A stretch of 64,000 bases of DNA from Acidobacteriota bacterium. GTDB taxonomy: Bacteria; Acidobacteriota; Blastocatellia; Pyrinomonadales; Pyrinomonadaceae. The notes beneath the pieces are model-generated. The model saw only the letters and a program-made list of their open reading frames with translations. It searched no databases and was not told the origin of the DNA. This document shows, in pieces, positions 19,285 to 28,358 of this stretch. Both the position numbers and the translations under genes were made by a program. Position 1 is the stretch's first letter; each line of letters opens with the position of its first letter. The stretch lies in NCBI GenBank assembly GCA_029781855.1, contig JAKOVX010000068.1:1-64000 (forward strand), in the 5' to 3' direction.

Positions 19285-20664
19285 ATGAGAAGCGCCGACG
19301 AAATTCCCGTAATTACAGAAACCGGTTTCAAGATCCGCGGGCTTCGCTGGGCGATCATCTCGCTCGTGTTCCTCGCCACGCTCATCAATTACATCGACCG
19401 GTTGACGGTTTCGGTGCTGGCCCCGCTGATCACGCAAGATCTGGGGTTGTCGAATACTGAGTACGGCGGCATCGCGACGTGGTTCCTGCTCGCATACACG
19501 ATCAGCCAGTCACTGTCCGGAAAACTTTACGATCGCGTTGGTATCAAGCGCGGATTTTCGATCTCGATATTGGTGTGGTCGCTCGCGGCGATCGCTCACC
19601 GTTTCGCGACCGGGCTCGGCAATTTGAGTGTTTTTCGGTTCGTCCTGGGCCTAGGCGAAGCGGGAAACTGGCCCGGCGCTGCCAAAACGGTCTCAGTTTG
19701 GTTCCCTGCCCGGCAACGGGCCCTCGGAATGGCGATCTTCAACAGCGGAGCGGCGATCGGTTCGATAGCGGCGCCGCCGGTGATCGTCGGACTGACCGCG
19801 TATCTTGGCCACTGGCAGCCGACATTTGTCGTGACCGGCGTTCTTGGTTTCGGCTGGCTCGCTCTTTGGTGGTTTGTTTACGACACACCTGAAAGACACC
19901 GCTGGCTGACCGCCGCGGAATACGCGATCATTACCGAGGACGACACCGATTCCGTCAGGCACAGGGACGCCGAAAGTACTGGTGAAGATCGTGGCGTCCC
20001 CGCGTCATCGCGTCCCCAGATCTCGCCGTCGCATCCGGCCATCGGCTGGTTCGAACTGTTACGGTATCGGCAGACATGGGGGATCGTCGTCGCCAGGTTC
20101 CTCGTCGATCCCGTTTGGTGGCTATACATCACCTGGCTGCCGCTCTATCTGAGCAAGGTCTATGGATTCGATCTCAAACAGATCGGACTCTTCGCATGGG
20201 TGCCCTACGTCGCAGCGGATGCGGGCAGCCTCTTCGGCGGGTGGCTCTCGGGTTTCCTCATCGGCCGCGGGTGGTCGGTGAATGCCGGCCGCAAATTCGC
20301 GATCGTACTTGGCGCTGTGCTGATGCCCGCCGGCATTCTTGCGGCGTTCACATCCTATGCAATGATCGCACTCGGACTCATCGGCGTTGTGCTGTTCGGC
20401 TTTCAGACCTGGATCAACAACGTCCAGACGCTTCCGAGCGACCTGTTTCCCTCAAGCGCGGTCGGTTCCGTCGCGGGTCTTGGCGGCACCGGTGCAGGCA
20501 TAGGTTCTATGATATTCATATTCTCGACCGGTTGGGTGGTCGATCATTTTTCTTACACGCCGGTGCTGGTCACGGCCGGTTTCCTGGCGCCGATAGGTAC
20601 TATCGTCTTGTTCATTTTATCCGGAAAGATCGAACCGGTTGATCTGAAGGGAATTCGCAATTAA
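19285..20664 (+). CDS. exuT: MFS transporter, hexuronate/ACS family (ExuT-like)
   Basis: A 459-residue inner-membrane symporter with twelve predicted membrane segments. The family-specific first segment LATLINYIDRLTVSVLAPLI, the loop GKLYDRVGIKRGFSISI, and RFVLGLGEAGNWPGAAKTVSVWFP match anion:cation symporters for hexuronates (ExuT) and related sugar acids. AGGAT lies just upstream of the ATG. First gene of the plus-strand operon transporter-SDR-heparinase-type lyase, divergent from the ROK repressor. It would carry unsaturated or free uronates into the cytoplasm. Other ACS substrates such as glucarate cannot be excluded. Confidence 0.87.
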   Translation: MRSADEIPVITETGFKIRGLRWAIISLVFLATLINYIDRLTVSVLAPLITQDLGLSNTEYGGIATWFLLAYTISQSLSGKLYDRVGIKRGFSISILVWSLAAIAHRFATGLGNLSVFRFVLGLGEAGNWPGAAKTVSVWFPARQRALGMAIFNSGAAIGSIAAPPVIVGLTAYLGHWQPTFVVTGVLGFGWLALWWFVYDTPERHRWLTAAEYAIITEDDTDSVRHRDAESTGEDRGVPASSRPQISPSHPAIGWFELLRYRQTWGIVVARFLVDPVWWLYITWLPLYLSKVYGFDLKQIGLFAWVPYVAADAGSLFGGWLSGFLIGRGWSVNAGRKFAIVLGAVLMPAGILAAFTSYAMIALGLIGVVLFGFQTWINNVQTLPSDLFPSSAVGSVAGLGGTGAGIGSMIFIFSTGWVVDHFSYTPVLVTAGFLAPIGTIVLFILSGKIEPVDLKGIRN

Positions 20665-20679
20665 TAGCAGAGGAGAACT

Positions 20680-21447
20680 ATGCACAACTTTTTTGATTTT
20701 TCTGGCAAGGTAGCGCTCATAACGGGCGCGTCGAGCGGAATCGGGCGGGCGACGGCTGAGCTTTTTGGCGAATGCGGTGCGTCGATTGCGGTCACCTATC
20801 ATAAAAACCGGGCAGGCGCCGATGCGGCGGTTGCGGCGATCACGGGCGGCGGCGGCCGTGCGATCGCGATCCAGGCCGATTTCACCAACTCGCCGGAGAT
20901 CGCTCGAACGGTCGCTGAGGTCGAGGAAAAGCTCGGCAAGATCGACATCCTCGTAAACAACGCCGGTTCTCTGGTTGAGCGGTTGAAGACGCTTGATCTG
21001 ACCGAGCAAAGATGGGCCGAAGTAATGGACCTCAATGCCACAAGTGCATTTTTTGCCGCCAAAGCCGTCGTCCCGAAGATGCTCGAAAACGGCGGCGGCG
21101 TGATCGTCAACGTCACATCGATCGCTGCCCGAAACGGCGGAGCTCTCGGTTCGATCCACTATTCGTCGGCAAAGGCGGCGATGTTGACGATGACAAAGGG
21201 CCTTGCTAAGGAATTTGCGCAAGCCGGCATCCGCGTCAATGCAGTTTCGCCCGGAGTGATCGACACGCCGTATCACGAGACGTTCACGACCGCCGAGACG
21301 ATGGAGAATCTCCGAAAAGCGATCCCTATGGGCCGCGAAGGCCGGCCCGACGAGGTAGCCAGCGTCATCGCGTTTCTCGCGTCAGACGCCGCAAGCTATC
21401 TCTGCGGCGAGACGGTCGAGGTCAACGGCGGATTGTTGATGGATTAA
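20680..21447 (+). CDS. SDR family oxidoreductase, probable uronate-pathway reductase (KduD/DehR-like)
   Basis: A 255-residue classical short-chain dehydrogenase. It shows the nucleotide-binding GASSGIGRATA, NNAG, the Ser of NVTSIAA, the catalytic YSSAKAA (Tyr-x3-Lys) and the C-terminal FLASDAASYLCGETVEVNGG. A strong GAGGAG site precedes the ATG. It sits 15 bp behind the exuT-type gene. By context it should reduce 2,5-diketo-3-deoxygluconate (KduD role) or 4-deoxy-5-hexoseulose uronate (DehR role) to 2-keto-3-deoxygluconate. Sequence alone does not distinguish these from other SDR enzymes. Confidence 0.85.
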   Translation: MHNFFDFSGKVALITGASSGIGRATAELFGECGASIAVTYHKNRAGADAAVAAITGGGGRAIAIQADFTNSPEIARTVAEVEEKLGKIDILVNNAGSLVERLKTLDLTEQRWAEVMDLNATSAFFAAKAVVPKMLENGGGVIVNVTSIAARNGGALGSIHYSSAKAAMLTMTKGLAKEFAQAGIRVNAVSPGVIDTPYHETFTTAETMENLRKAIPMGREGRPDEVASVIAFLASDAASYLCGETVEVNGGLLMD

Positions 21448-21474
21448 AGGCTGAAGAGAAACGGGTTAAAGATA

Positions 21475-23463
21475 ATGCTCCGAAAACCAATATTACTGAC
21501 GATAATTTTCGCGACTCTTCTGTCATCCGGTTGGGCACAGGACAGCCAGGAACTCAAGGCTGAGCGTGAGGCGTCAAAACGATTGAAGGGCGAGCATCCT
21601 TTGATCGCGATCGAAAAGTCCGCGATCTCGTCGTTAAAACCCGAGCTTGTCGGCGTTCATCCGCGCGTTTTCGTAACACAAGCCGAGATCGACGCGTTGA
21701 AGAAAAAAGCATTGTCGCAGAAAGAGCTCTGGCAGACCGCGATCAGCAGCGTCAAGGTATTTGGCAGCGAACCGCCACCGCCGCCGGCCGAGACACGCCG
21801 TGCACAGAACAATGTCGGGCTGGGCATTGCCGAAGCTGCCTTTATGTACAAAATGACCGGCGAAAAGAAGTATCTCGACGCCGCCAAAAAATATATGGAT
21901 GCGGCCTGCAGTTATGACATTTGGGGTTATGCGACAAACAAACCGAATGTCGACCTCGCCGCCGGGCATCTGTTATACGGCATGGGATGGGGTTACGACC
22001 TGCTCTACAATGACCTGACGCCGGCCGAACGCGACAAATATCGCACCAAGCTAATACGCCAGGCCAAAATGATGTACGACTTCTTCAAACCGAAGTCCGG
22101 TAGATCCTATGCGTACAGTCAGAACCACACTTTCATTCCGATCACCGGATTGGCGATAGCGGCTTATGCGCTAATGGGCGAGACGCCCGACGCTAAACAG
22201 TGGGCCGCTCTCTCGAGGGCGATCTACGACCGAGTCCTGGCGACGTATTCGGCTGACGGATATTACTATGAGGGAATGGAGTACTGGATATTCTCGACTC
22301 CTTGGCTCGTCCACTACATGGACGCCCACCTGCACGCGACCGGTGAGAATCTGTACGAGACCACGCCGGGCCTGCGGCAGACGTATGAGTATGTGTCGCA
22401 CGCAACGCTTCCCGGTGCCGAATTCAACTTCGATTTCGGTGACATTTATTCCGGGCCGATCACCCGTTCGCGTAAGGGCGACGATTACGAACGAGAACGG
22501 ATCGACGGCCACTTTCGGACGAACTATAACATCCTCTACAACCTCGCGAGCCGTTATGGCAGCGGCGAGGCTCAGGGCGTTGCGAACTGGCTCAGGTCCA
22601 AGGGCCAGGTCAATGCCGAGGAGATCTGGTCATTCATCTGGTTCGACCCGGCGATCAAGGCGGTCCCGATCGAGCGGCAAGCGAAGTGGCATTACTTTCC
22701 CGATCACGAGGTCGTTTACTGGCGGTCGAGTTGGCGCGATGATGCGACCGCGTTTGCCTTTAAGGCCGGGCCGCCGGAGGGACACGCGACCAACGATAAG
22801 CTCAAGATATTTCCGGACTGGCGCCTATCGAGCGGCCACGCCCATCCGGACGCCGGGAGCTTTATCATCTGGTCGGGCGGCAAATACCTGACCGGCGATT
22901 CCGGGTACGCCGGTGTGCCGATGACGGTCCATCACAACACCGTCGTCTTCGACGGAAAAGGGCAGGACAGCGAAGGCAACGGCCACGACGCATTTTCTGA
23001 GATGCCATACGAACTGCTTAACGGGATCAGGATACGCGAGGTCAAGTTGGGCAACAAAAGCGTCTCGATCATCGCTGATCTTGCATCCGCCTACAAACCA
23101 GAGCTGGGCGTCGACAGTTTTACACGGCAATTCCTATTTACGGCCCCGGGCAATTTCCTGATCGAAGACTCGATCAAAACGTCCAAGTCGGAGAAGGTCA
23201 CGTCGTATCTGCATAGCGACAATTCGATCATAAAGCGAGACGGCGGTTTCCAATTTGAAACCGGCAGACCTTTCCTATTTGCAGAGATACTTGAACCCAG
23301 ATTGTTCGACGCCGTGATCGAGCCGAATATCGTCACCGCTCCCGGACCGCCGGGAAATGTTGATAAAGGCGAACGCGAAGTCCGCGGCGTCCGCCTCGCG
23401 ATATCGCCGAAAAAAGCAGAGACCAAGATCAACCTTAAGTTCCGTCTACGAATCCGAAAGTAA
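21475..23463 (+). CDS. Secreted heparinase II/III-family polysaccharide lyase
   Basis: A 662-residue secreted protein with signal peptide (ILLTIIFATLLSSGWAQ). An N-terminal helical toroid (GVHPRVFVTQAEIDALKKKA, YSQNHTFIPITGLAIAAYAL, YYEGMEYWIFSTPW) is followed by a heparinase II/III-like beta domain (FPDHEVVYWRSSWRDD, WRLSSGHAHPDAGSFIIWSG, TVHHNTVVFDGKG). The Asn-His and Tyr residues in the helical part and the HAHPD segment are those used for catalysis and metal binding in PL12/15/17/21-type enzymes. It is the last gene of the exuT-type operon and probably acts on oligomers exo-wise. The substrate (alginate, glucuronan or heparinoid) cannot be resolved. Confidence 0.87.
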   Translation: MLRKPILLTIIFATLLSSGWAQDSQELKAEREASKRLKGEHPLIAIEKSAISSLKPELVGVHPRVFVTQAEIDALKKKALSQKELWQTAISSVKVFGSEPPPPPAETRRAQNNVGLGIAEAAFMYKMTGEKKYLDAAKKYMDAACSYDIWGYATNKPNVDLAAGHLLYGMGWGYDLLYNDLTPAERDKYRTKLIRQAKMMYDFFKPKSGRSYAYSQNHTFIPITGLAIAAYALMGETPDAKQWAALSRAIYDRVLATYSADGYYYEGMEYWIFSTPWLVHYMDAHLHATGENLYETTPGLRQTYEYVSHATLPGAEFNFDFGDIYSGPITRSRKGDDYERERIDGHFRTNYNILYNLASRYGSGEAQGVANWLRSKGQVNAEEIWSFIWFDPAIKAVPIERQAKWHYFPDHEVVYWRSSWRDDATAFAFKAGPPEGHATNDKLKIFPDWRLSSGHAHPDAGSFIIWSGGKYLTGDSGYAGVPMTVHHNTVVFDGKGQDSEGNGHDAFSEMPYELLNGIRIREVKLGNKSVSIIADLASAYKPELGVDSFTRQFLFTAPGNFLIEDSIKTSKSEKVTSYLHSDNSIIKRDGGFQFETGRPFLFAEILEPRLFDAVIEPNIVTAPGPPGNVDKGEREVRGVRLAISPKKAETKINLKFRLRIRK

Positions 23464-24196
23464 GGTCGATCGACTTACTTTCCGACACAAAAGGTATGTG
23501 ATTACGCTAACTTATGACACTTAGCGGACAGTATTGCCGGTGGAGATACGATCAGGTTACAAAAATGAGATTTTAGCCTATCTTGGACTGTTCTTGGCAG
23601 TCAGTATCATACGAAAGAAGTTCAAGTAAATGTGGCGTTGACCGGCAAATTTCGATCTGATGATTACACGTTCTTTTCAGCGAAGAGGGACCGAGTACCA
23701 CCGAGCGTTCTTAGCCCATACTTAATGCACTTCGTTATGTCGTCTTTCACTCAGTGACACTCCGTGTGTGCGAGTGGTCGCTCCTTTTCTCGCTACATTC
23801 TTAACTTCAACGATCGTAGGGTCTTAATGGAAATCTGAGAGCCGGATATCTCCAGGTTCCATTGCAGGGACCTCCGAACAGCTGCTGGAATAGCGACGTG
23901 GTTTACGCAGTACAAACATAGTGATCATACGGATCCACTTAGAATAAAGAACTCCGAATTACTGTTCATGCGGTGTCAGGTCATCGAAAACACAAATTGC
24001 TTACTATCCGCTCATGCCTTCGAAGATATTCTTTTGTGATAGCTTGTCCCGTGAACGTAATCACTAGGATTGCGTTCGCCTTGTAATCGACGCGAGTTAG
24101 TTAAACGATGCCGGCTAAGGTAATTACGGAAGACTATATCTGGGTAGAAGTCTTATTTTCGGAGTTTATGCTGCGCAACCCACGGATTCGCATGAG
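23464..24196. other. 733-bp stretch without a recognisable gene; left border of the accessory segment
   Basis: No frame here gives a credible protein on either strand. The base composition is more AT-rich and the text looks like decayed sequence. It contains the left copy (23659-23684) of the 26-bp direct repeat shared with the tRNA-Thr-like relic near 37.9 kb. No integrase or transposase fragment was recognised. Confidence 0.5.
23659..23684. repeat. Direct repeat, left copy (tRNA-like relic)
   Basis: This copy matches 37928-37953 at 24 of 26 positions in the same orientation. Weaker similarity continues for about 20 bp on its right side. The shared core GATGATTACACGTTC corresponds on the minus strand to the anticodon arm of the decayed tRNA-Thr-like sequence at the other end. 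The two copies lie 14.3 kb apart. Confidence 0.65.
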
Positions 24197-24835
24197 TTGC
24201 TATATCGGGCGTTATGTCGCAGAATTTTCAGCATCGTGAGGCGGAAAGCAGGAACAATACAATTCTCAGCGAGACAACTCGAAAGGTCGGACGCTGAACT
24301 CGTTCGGTCATGCCGCAAGGGTGACCAGGCGGCATGGGATCTGCTTGTCGAACGCTACCAGCGCCTGATCTACGCGGTTCCGCGGCGAGCGGGTTTGAGC
24401 GAGGAACAGGCGGCGGATGTGTTCCAAGAGGTTTTTCTTACTCTGCTACAGAAGATCGACGAGATAGAACAGCCGGATAAGATTCGTTCGTGGATGGTCA
24501 CGACTGCGAAATTTAAGACCTGGGGCATTATCCGCGGAAGTAAGGGCTTCTATTCGCCTGAAACGGAAGAGGAAATGGAAGCGGAGATGGCAAGTATCGT
24601 CGACAAGTCGCCTTTAGCTGACGAGTTGCTTGTCGAACTTGAGGAACAACATTTGATCCGCGCGGCACTTGAAAAACTGGAAGAACGGTGTCGAACGATC
24701 CTATCGATGATCTATCTGCGGGACACGGCAGCGAGTTACTTGGAAGTGGGAGCGGCGATAGGTGTAGGCGAAACCAGCATCAGCCCGATGCGTTCGCGGT
24801 GCCTAAAGAAACTCGAAAAAATTCTGTCAGGTTAG
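24197..24835 (+). CDS. ECF-like RNA polymerase sigma factor
   Basis: A protein of up to 212 residues with sigma-70 region 2 (DAELVRSCRKGDQAAWDLLV, QAADVFQEVFLTLLQKID) and region 4 (LIRAALEKLEERCRTILSMI, AAIGVGETSISPMRSRCLKK). There is no region 3, as in ECF factors. The frame begins at TTG 24197; a GTG at 24236 is as plausible, and neither has a clear ribosome site. The gene is followed by a small protein gene and a TPR-CHAT protease gene on the same strand, so it may control that set. An anti-sigma factor is not obvious unless the next protein has this role. Confidence 0.85.
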   Translation: MLYRALCRRIFSIVRRKAGTIQFSARQLERSDAELVRSCRKGDQAAWDLLVERYQRLIYAVPRRAGLSEEQAADVFQEVFLTLLQKIDEIEQPDKIRSWMVTTAKFKTWGIIRGSKGFYSPETEEEMEAEMASIVDKSPLADELLVELEEQHLIRAALEKLEERCRTILSMIYLRDTAASYLEVGAAIGVGETSISPMRSRCLKKLEKILSG

Positions 24836-24911
24836 GCGTTATTGTCTTTTCACGATCGAATTCAGCACTGTTGAATTGGAGGCGGCGATCTGGCTTGGCA
24901 GAACAACGAAA

Positions 24912-25403
24912 ATGAGCGACTCAAACGAAAAACGACTCGAGCACATAGTACGGCGGATGCAGCAGGACACGGCGGTTGACCCTCCGGCCGAAGCCCGCCT
25001 GTTCGTCAAAAACCTATTTCGCTCCAGGGCCGTCGAGCCAAAGACTTCGGCGATACGGCGCCTTGTCGCCGCGATCACGATGGAATTGGCTCCAAACAAG
25101 GCAGCATTCGGCGAGCGATCCGGTTCGGCATCCGCTGTTCGCCAGATGCTCTTCGAGGCGGGTGATGCGGCGATCGATCTACGAATCGAGCCGGTCGGGA
25201 AGTCCTTCAGAGTTCGCGGCCAGGTTCTCGGCATCGAATTCTCAGGCGCTGCCGCGACGCTTACGGCCTCCGGCCGAGTTACCATAACTGAGGTCAACGA
25301 CTCGGGCGGATTCGTTTTCGAGAAAGTGCCCGCGGACGAATACGCGTTTGCGATAAGTTCCCCGACTGACGAGATATCTATCGAAAGCCTGACTATCAAA
25401 TAG
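24912..25403 (+). CDS. Small hypothetical protein linked to the sigma factor and CHAT protease
   Basis: A 163-residue soluble protein of no family I can name. The N-terminal half is charged and helical (SDSNEKRLEHIVRRMQQD, ARLFVKNLFRSR). The C-terminal half looks like a small beta-sandwich carrying the pattern GRVTITEVNDSGGFVFEKVP, as in carboxypeptidase-regulatory domains. I start it at the ATG at 24912; the upstream frame to 24876 has no better site. It lies 76 bp after the sigma gene and 83 bp before the CHAT gene. It could be a regulator or a substrate of the protease; this is inference from position. Confidence 0.6.
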   Translation: MSDSNEKRLEHIVRRMQQDTAVDPPAEARLFVKNLFRSRAVEPKTSAIRRLVAAITMELAPNKAAFGERSGSASAVRQMLFEAGDAAIDLRIEPVGKSFRVRGQVLGIEFSGAAATLTASGRVTITEVNDSGGFVFEKVPADEYAFAISSPTDEISIESLTIK

Positions 25404-25486
25404 ATCTTGGCCCACCTGGGTTCCGTGAAAATCCTATCTGTTCGTGCCAGTGCTTCCGTCTCGATGAATGTATAATCGCTATATAA

Positions 25487-28267
25487 ATGCGAAGATCGGG
25501 TCTGGCAAAGGCACTTGTGACTGCTGCAAGCGCAAGAGAAAGAAAACGTCTGCTTGCCGCACACCCGCGTCTGGCGGACGGACGGCTCGCGGATGAGATC
25601 CGTAAGCTCTGTTACGCGTCCTGGACCAGCAAACCCACCGAAGCTCAACGAGCATCGATCGCGGCCAATTCGCTGCTCGACTTCCATCCCGAACCCGATG
25701 TTCGGGCCAACGCCGAATGGGTGTCGGGCATTTCAAACATTACAAAAGGAAAATTTGATGAAGCAGTCGACGATCTTACCCGAGCTCGAAAGCTGCTGCG
25801 GACGTTGGGTCGCGAGTTGGACGCGGCTCAGACGCTTGTTCCTACGATCCTCGCTCTCGCGATCCTCGGCCGGTACGACGAAGCGGCGAAAGCCGGACGA
25901 TCTGCTCTTCAGGTTTTCACAAAGGCCGGAGACGACCTTGCGGCCGGAAAGATCGAGATGAACCTCTGCAACATAGCCGCCCGTCGATACCGCCATCGCG
26001 AGGCAGAAAAACGCGGCTTACGAGCGTTGGACCTTTTTATCAAGGCGGGCGAAAGATCATGGCAGGCGATGGCCGAAAATAATCTGGCCAACATTTATAT
26101 GGTGCTTATCGATTTTCGTCAAGCACGCGACTTTTACGCACGAGCGCTTGCCACCGCACGTGCCGCCAAAATGTTAGTCACTGAGGCGGAGATCGAAGCC
26201 AGCATGGGAAATCTGGCAACCCTCCGCGGCGAATACGCAGAAGCATTGAGGTTGTTGGAATTATCCCGGCGGAAATATGAACTATTGGCGATGCCTCATC
26301 AAACCGCCGTCGCGGAACTCGAGATCGCAGATATTTACTCGACGCTGAACCTCAATATTGAAGCCATCGAGATATATTCACGTGTCTCGGATAGTTTTCG
26401 CCGGATGAAGCTGCGAAGCGAGGAGGCCCGTTCGAGGTTGAGCTTCGGAAGGACGGCGAGCTTGCTTGGCAGATCCTCCCTCGCGAAACGTGAATTTGCA
26501 CGTTCCGAGCGTCTATATAAGGAAGAAGGGAATTCCAACGGCCAAACGTCTGTAATGTTGGCTGTCGCGGAACTCGAATTTCGTCGGCGGCGATTCTCAG
26601 ATGCCGTATCTAAGATCCGCACTGCGCGGAAATCGGGCAATCTGCGAAAGAATCAGATGATCCTGGCGAACCTGCTTGAGGGCGAATCGCTTCGACATTT
26701 AGGACAACTCGTCACGTCAGAGGAATCATTAGAAATGGCTCTTGCCGAGGCAGAATCGACCGAGCAGGCAGGATATGCGAGGACCGCGATCGGTTTGCTT
26801 GCGGGCCTTGCCGATGCTAATGGCGATGACCGTCTGGCGGAAGATCGATTCAAGGATGCGATTCGTCGCACGGAGAGAATGCGTGGCGGCCTCGGGTCGG
26901 CTGAGTTCAGCATGGCGTTTCTTGCCGACAAACTCGACGCGTATCAGGGACTCGCAAGCCTTTATTTAAGGCAAGGACGTCTGGAAGAGGCCTTTGTTTT
27001 GACCGAAAACTCTAGATCACGTTCGCTACTGGATTCGATGGGATCTGACCGTGCGTTGTCCGGAGCGACGACTGAGATGGAGGATAGGATCGTCGATCTG
27101 AGGACGGAATTGAACTGGCTTTACAAACAGATGGACGACGCCCCGGATGAATCAAAGCTTCAAAGTGAGATCCGGCGCCGAGAACGCAAGATCGCCGAGA
27201 TAACCAGGCGGGCGGAAAGCTTGGACGAAAAGCGCGATCGGAAGAGCCCTGCGTTCGACGTTCACACGCTCCAACAACAACTCGGGAACGAAAGGACGCT
27301 CATTGAGTATATTGAACGAGGAGGCCGGATCTCTGCCTTTGTTGTTACAGGAGAAAAACTGAGCTACGTGGCCGATCTATGCACGGTGGCCGAGGTCGCG
27401 GTAGGACTCAACGACCTTCAGTTTCAGTTCGGCGCTTGCCGCTTCGGAATGGAGAGGCTCGGTAGGTTCGTTGATGAGCTGAAGCGCCGAGCTGATCAAT
27501 GCTTACAAAGACTCTTCAAGATGTTGGTCCATCCGATTGAAGAATTGCTGGTTGGCAGCGAGGTCATTTTCGTGCCATGCGGGCAACTCAGCCACGTGCC
27601 TTTCCCTGCACTTTTTGACGGCGAACGGTATTTGGTCGAGCGACTTACAGTCGATCATGCCCCGGGCGCAGCCATCTGGCTAACGCTTTGCGAACGAACT
27701 TATGATCCGCCAACGAACGCGTTGCTGGTGGGGTTAGCCGATGAGCGTATTCCATTAGTTGAAAGGGAGATCGACGCGCTGAAAGATCACTTTCCATCGA
27801 GCAAAGTATTATTGGGATCGGCCGCTAGTTTTGCGGCGTTCTCGAATGAGGCACCAGAGTTTGACCTGATCCACATGGCGTGTCACGGTCAGTTCAGAGG
27901 TGACAATCCGATGTTCTCGAGTCTTCATCTCTCCAACGGTTGGGTCACTGCTCGAGATATTAGTTCCCATGAATTGAAGGCTCGAATCGTCACCCTGAGC
28001 GCTTGTGAAACGGGATTGAGTCAGGTGTATGCTGGAGACGAGACGTTAGGGCTTGTGAGGGGATTCCTTACCGCCGGAGCCTCGTCATTGATAGTCAGCC
28101 TCTGGACCGTGAACGATAAGACCGCTGGGCCGCTGATGAGCGATATGTATAGCGAGCTGCAACTCGGTGCCACACCTGCGGCATCTCTACAAAAAGCGCA
28201 GATCAACTTCATAAAGCGAGGTGAGCATCCCTACCTCTGGGCATCGTTCGTAGCGATCGGAAGGTAA
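25487..28267 (+). CDS. TPR-repeat CHAT-domain protein (caspase-like cysteine protease)
   Basis: A 926-residue cytoplasmic protein. About 450 N-terminal residues form tetratricopeptide-type helical repeats (for example KFDEAVDDLTRARKLLRTLG, AENNLANIYMVLIDFRQARD). A charged coiled stretch follows (LQSEIRRRERKIAEITRRAE), then a C-terminal CHAT domain. The catalytic dyad is present: His800 in HMACHGQ and Cys840 in TLSACETGL, with the typical GLVRGFLTAGASSLIVSLW. CHAT domains are caspase-related proteases; in characterised cases partner binding to the TPRs switches them on. The gene follows the sigma factor and precedes a subtilisin-like protease gene. Confidence 0.92.
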   Translation: MRRSGLAKALVTAASARERKRLLAAHPRLADGRLADEIRKLCYASWTSKPTEAQRASIAANSLLDFHPEPDVRANAEWVSGISNITKGKFDEAVDDLTRARKLLRTLGRELDAAQTLVPTILALAILGRYDEAAKAGRSALQVFTKAGDDLAAGKIEMNLCNIAARRYRHREAEKRGLRALDLFIKAGERSWQAMAENNLANIYMVLIDFRQARDFYARALATARAAKMLVTEAEIEASMGNLATLRGEYAEALRLLELSRRKYELLAMPHQTAVAELEIADIYSTLNLNIEAIEIYSRVSDSFRRMKLRSEEARSRLSFGRTASLLGRSSLAKREFARSERLYKEEGNSNGQTSVMLAVAELEFRRRRFSDAVSKIRTARKSGNLRKNQMILANLLEGESLRHLGQLVTSEESLEMALAEAESTEQAGYARTAIGLLAGLADANGDDRLAEDRFKDAIRRTERMRGGLGSAEFSMAFLADKLDAYQGLASLYLRQGRLEEAFVLTENSRSRSLLDSMGSDRALSGATTEMEDRIVDLRTELNWLYKQMDDAPDESKLQSEIRRRERKIAEITRRAESLDEKRDRKSPAFDVHTLQQQLGNERTLIEYIERGGRISAFVVTGEKLSYVADLCTVAEVAVGLNDLQFQFGACRFGMERLGRFVDELKRRADQCLQRLFKMLVHPIEELLVGSEVIFVPCGQLSHVPFPALFDGERYLVERLTVDHAPGAAIWLTLCERTYDPPTNALLVGLADERIPLVEREIDALKDHFPSSKVLLGSAASFAAFSNEAPEFDLIHMACHGQFRGDNPMFSSLHLSNGWVTARDISSHELKARIVTLSACETGLSQVYAGDETLGLVRGFLTAGASSLIVSLWTVNDKTAGPLMSDMYSELQLGATPAASLQKAQINFIKRGEHPYLWASFVAIGR

Positions 28268-28358
28268 GTTTGGTTGAAGTTGTCTTTTTCGGATCGTCAA
28301 CCGCACTGTATTAGATAGCGGAGTTGTCAGTTGAGATGTTAACGAGTGAGGTTGGTTC

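Noticed and set aside
24839-25687. 282-residue minus-strand frame over the small protein and the CHAT start
   Set aside because: It would overlap two plus-strand genes; Ser/Arg-rich shadow composition.
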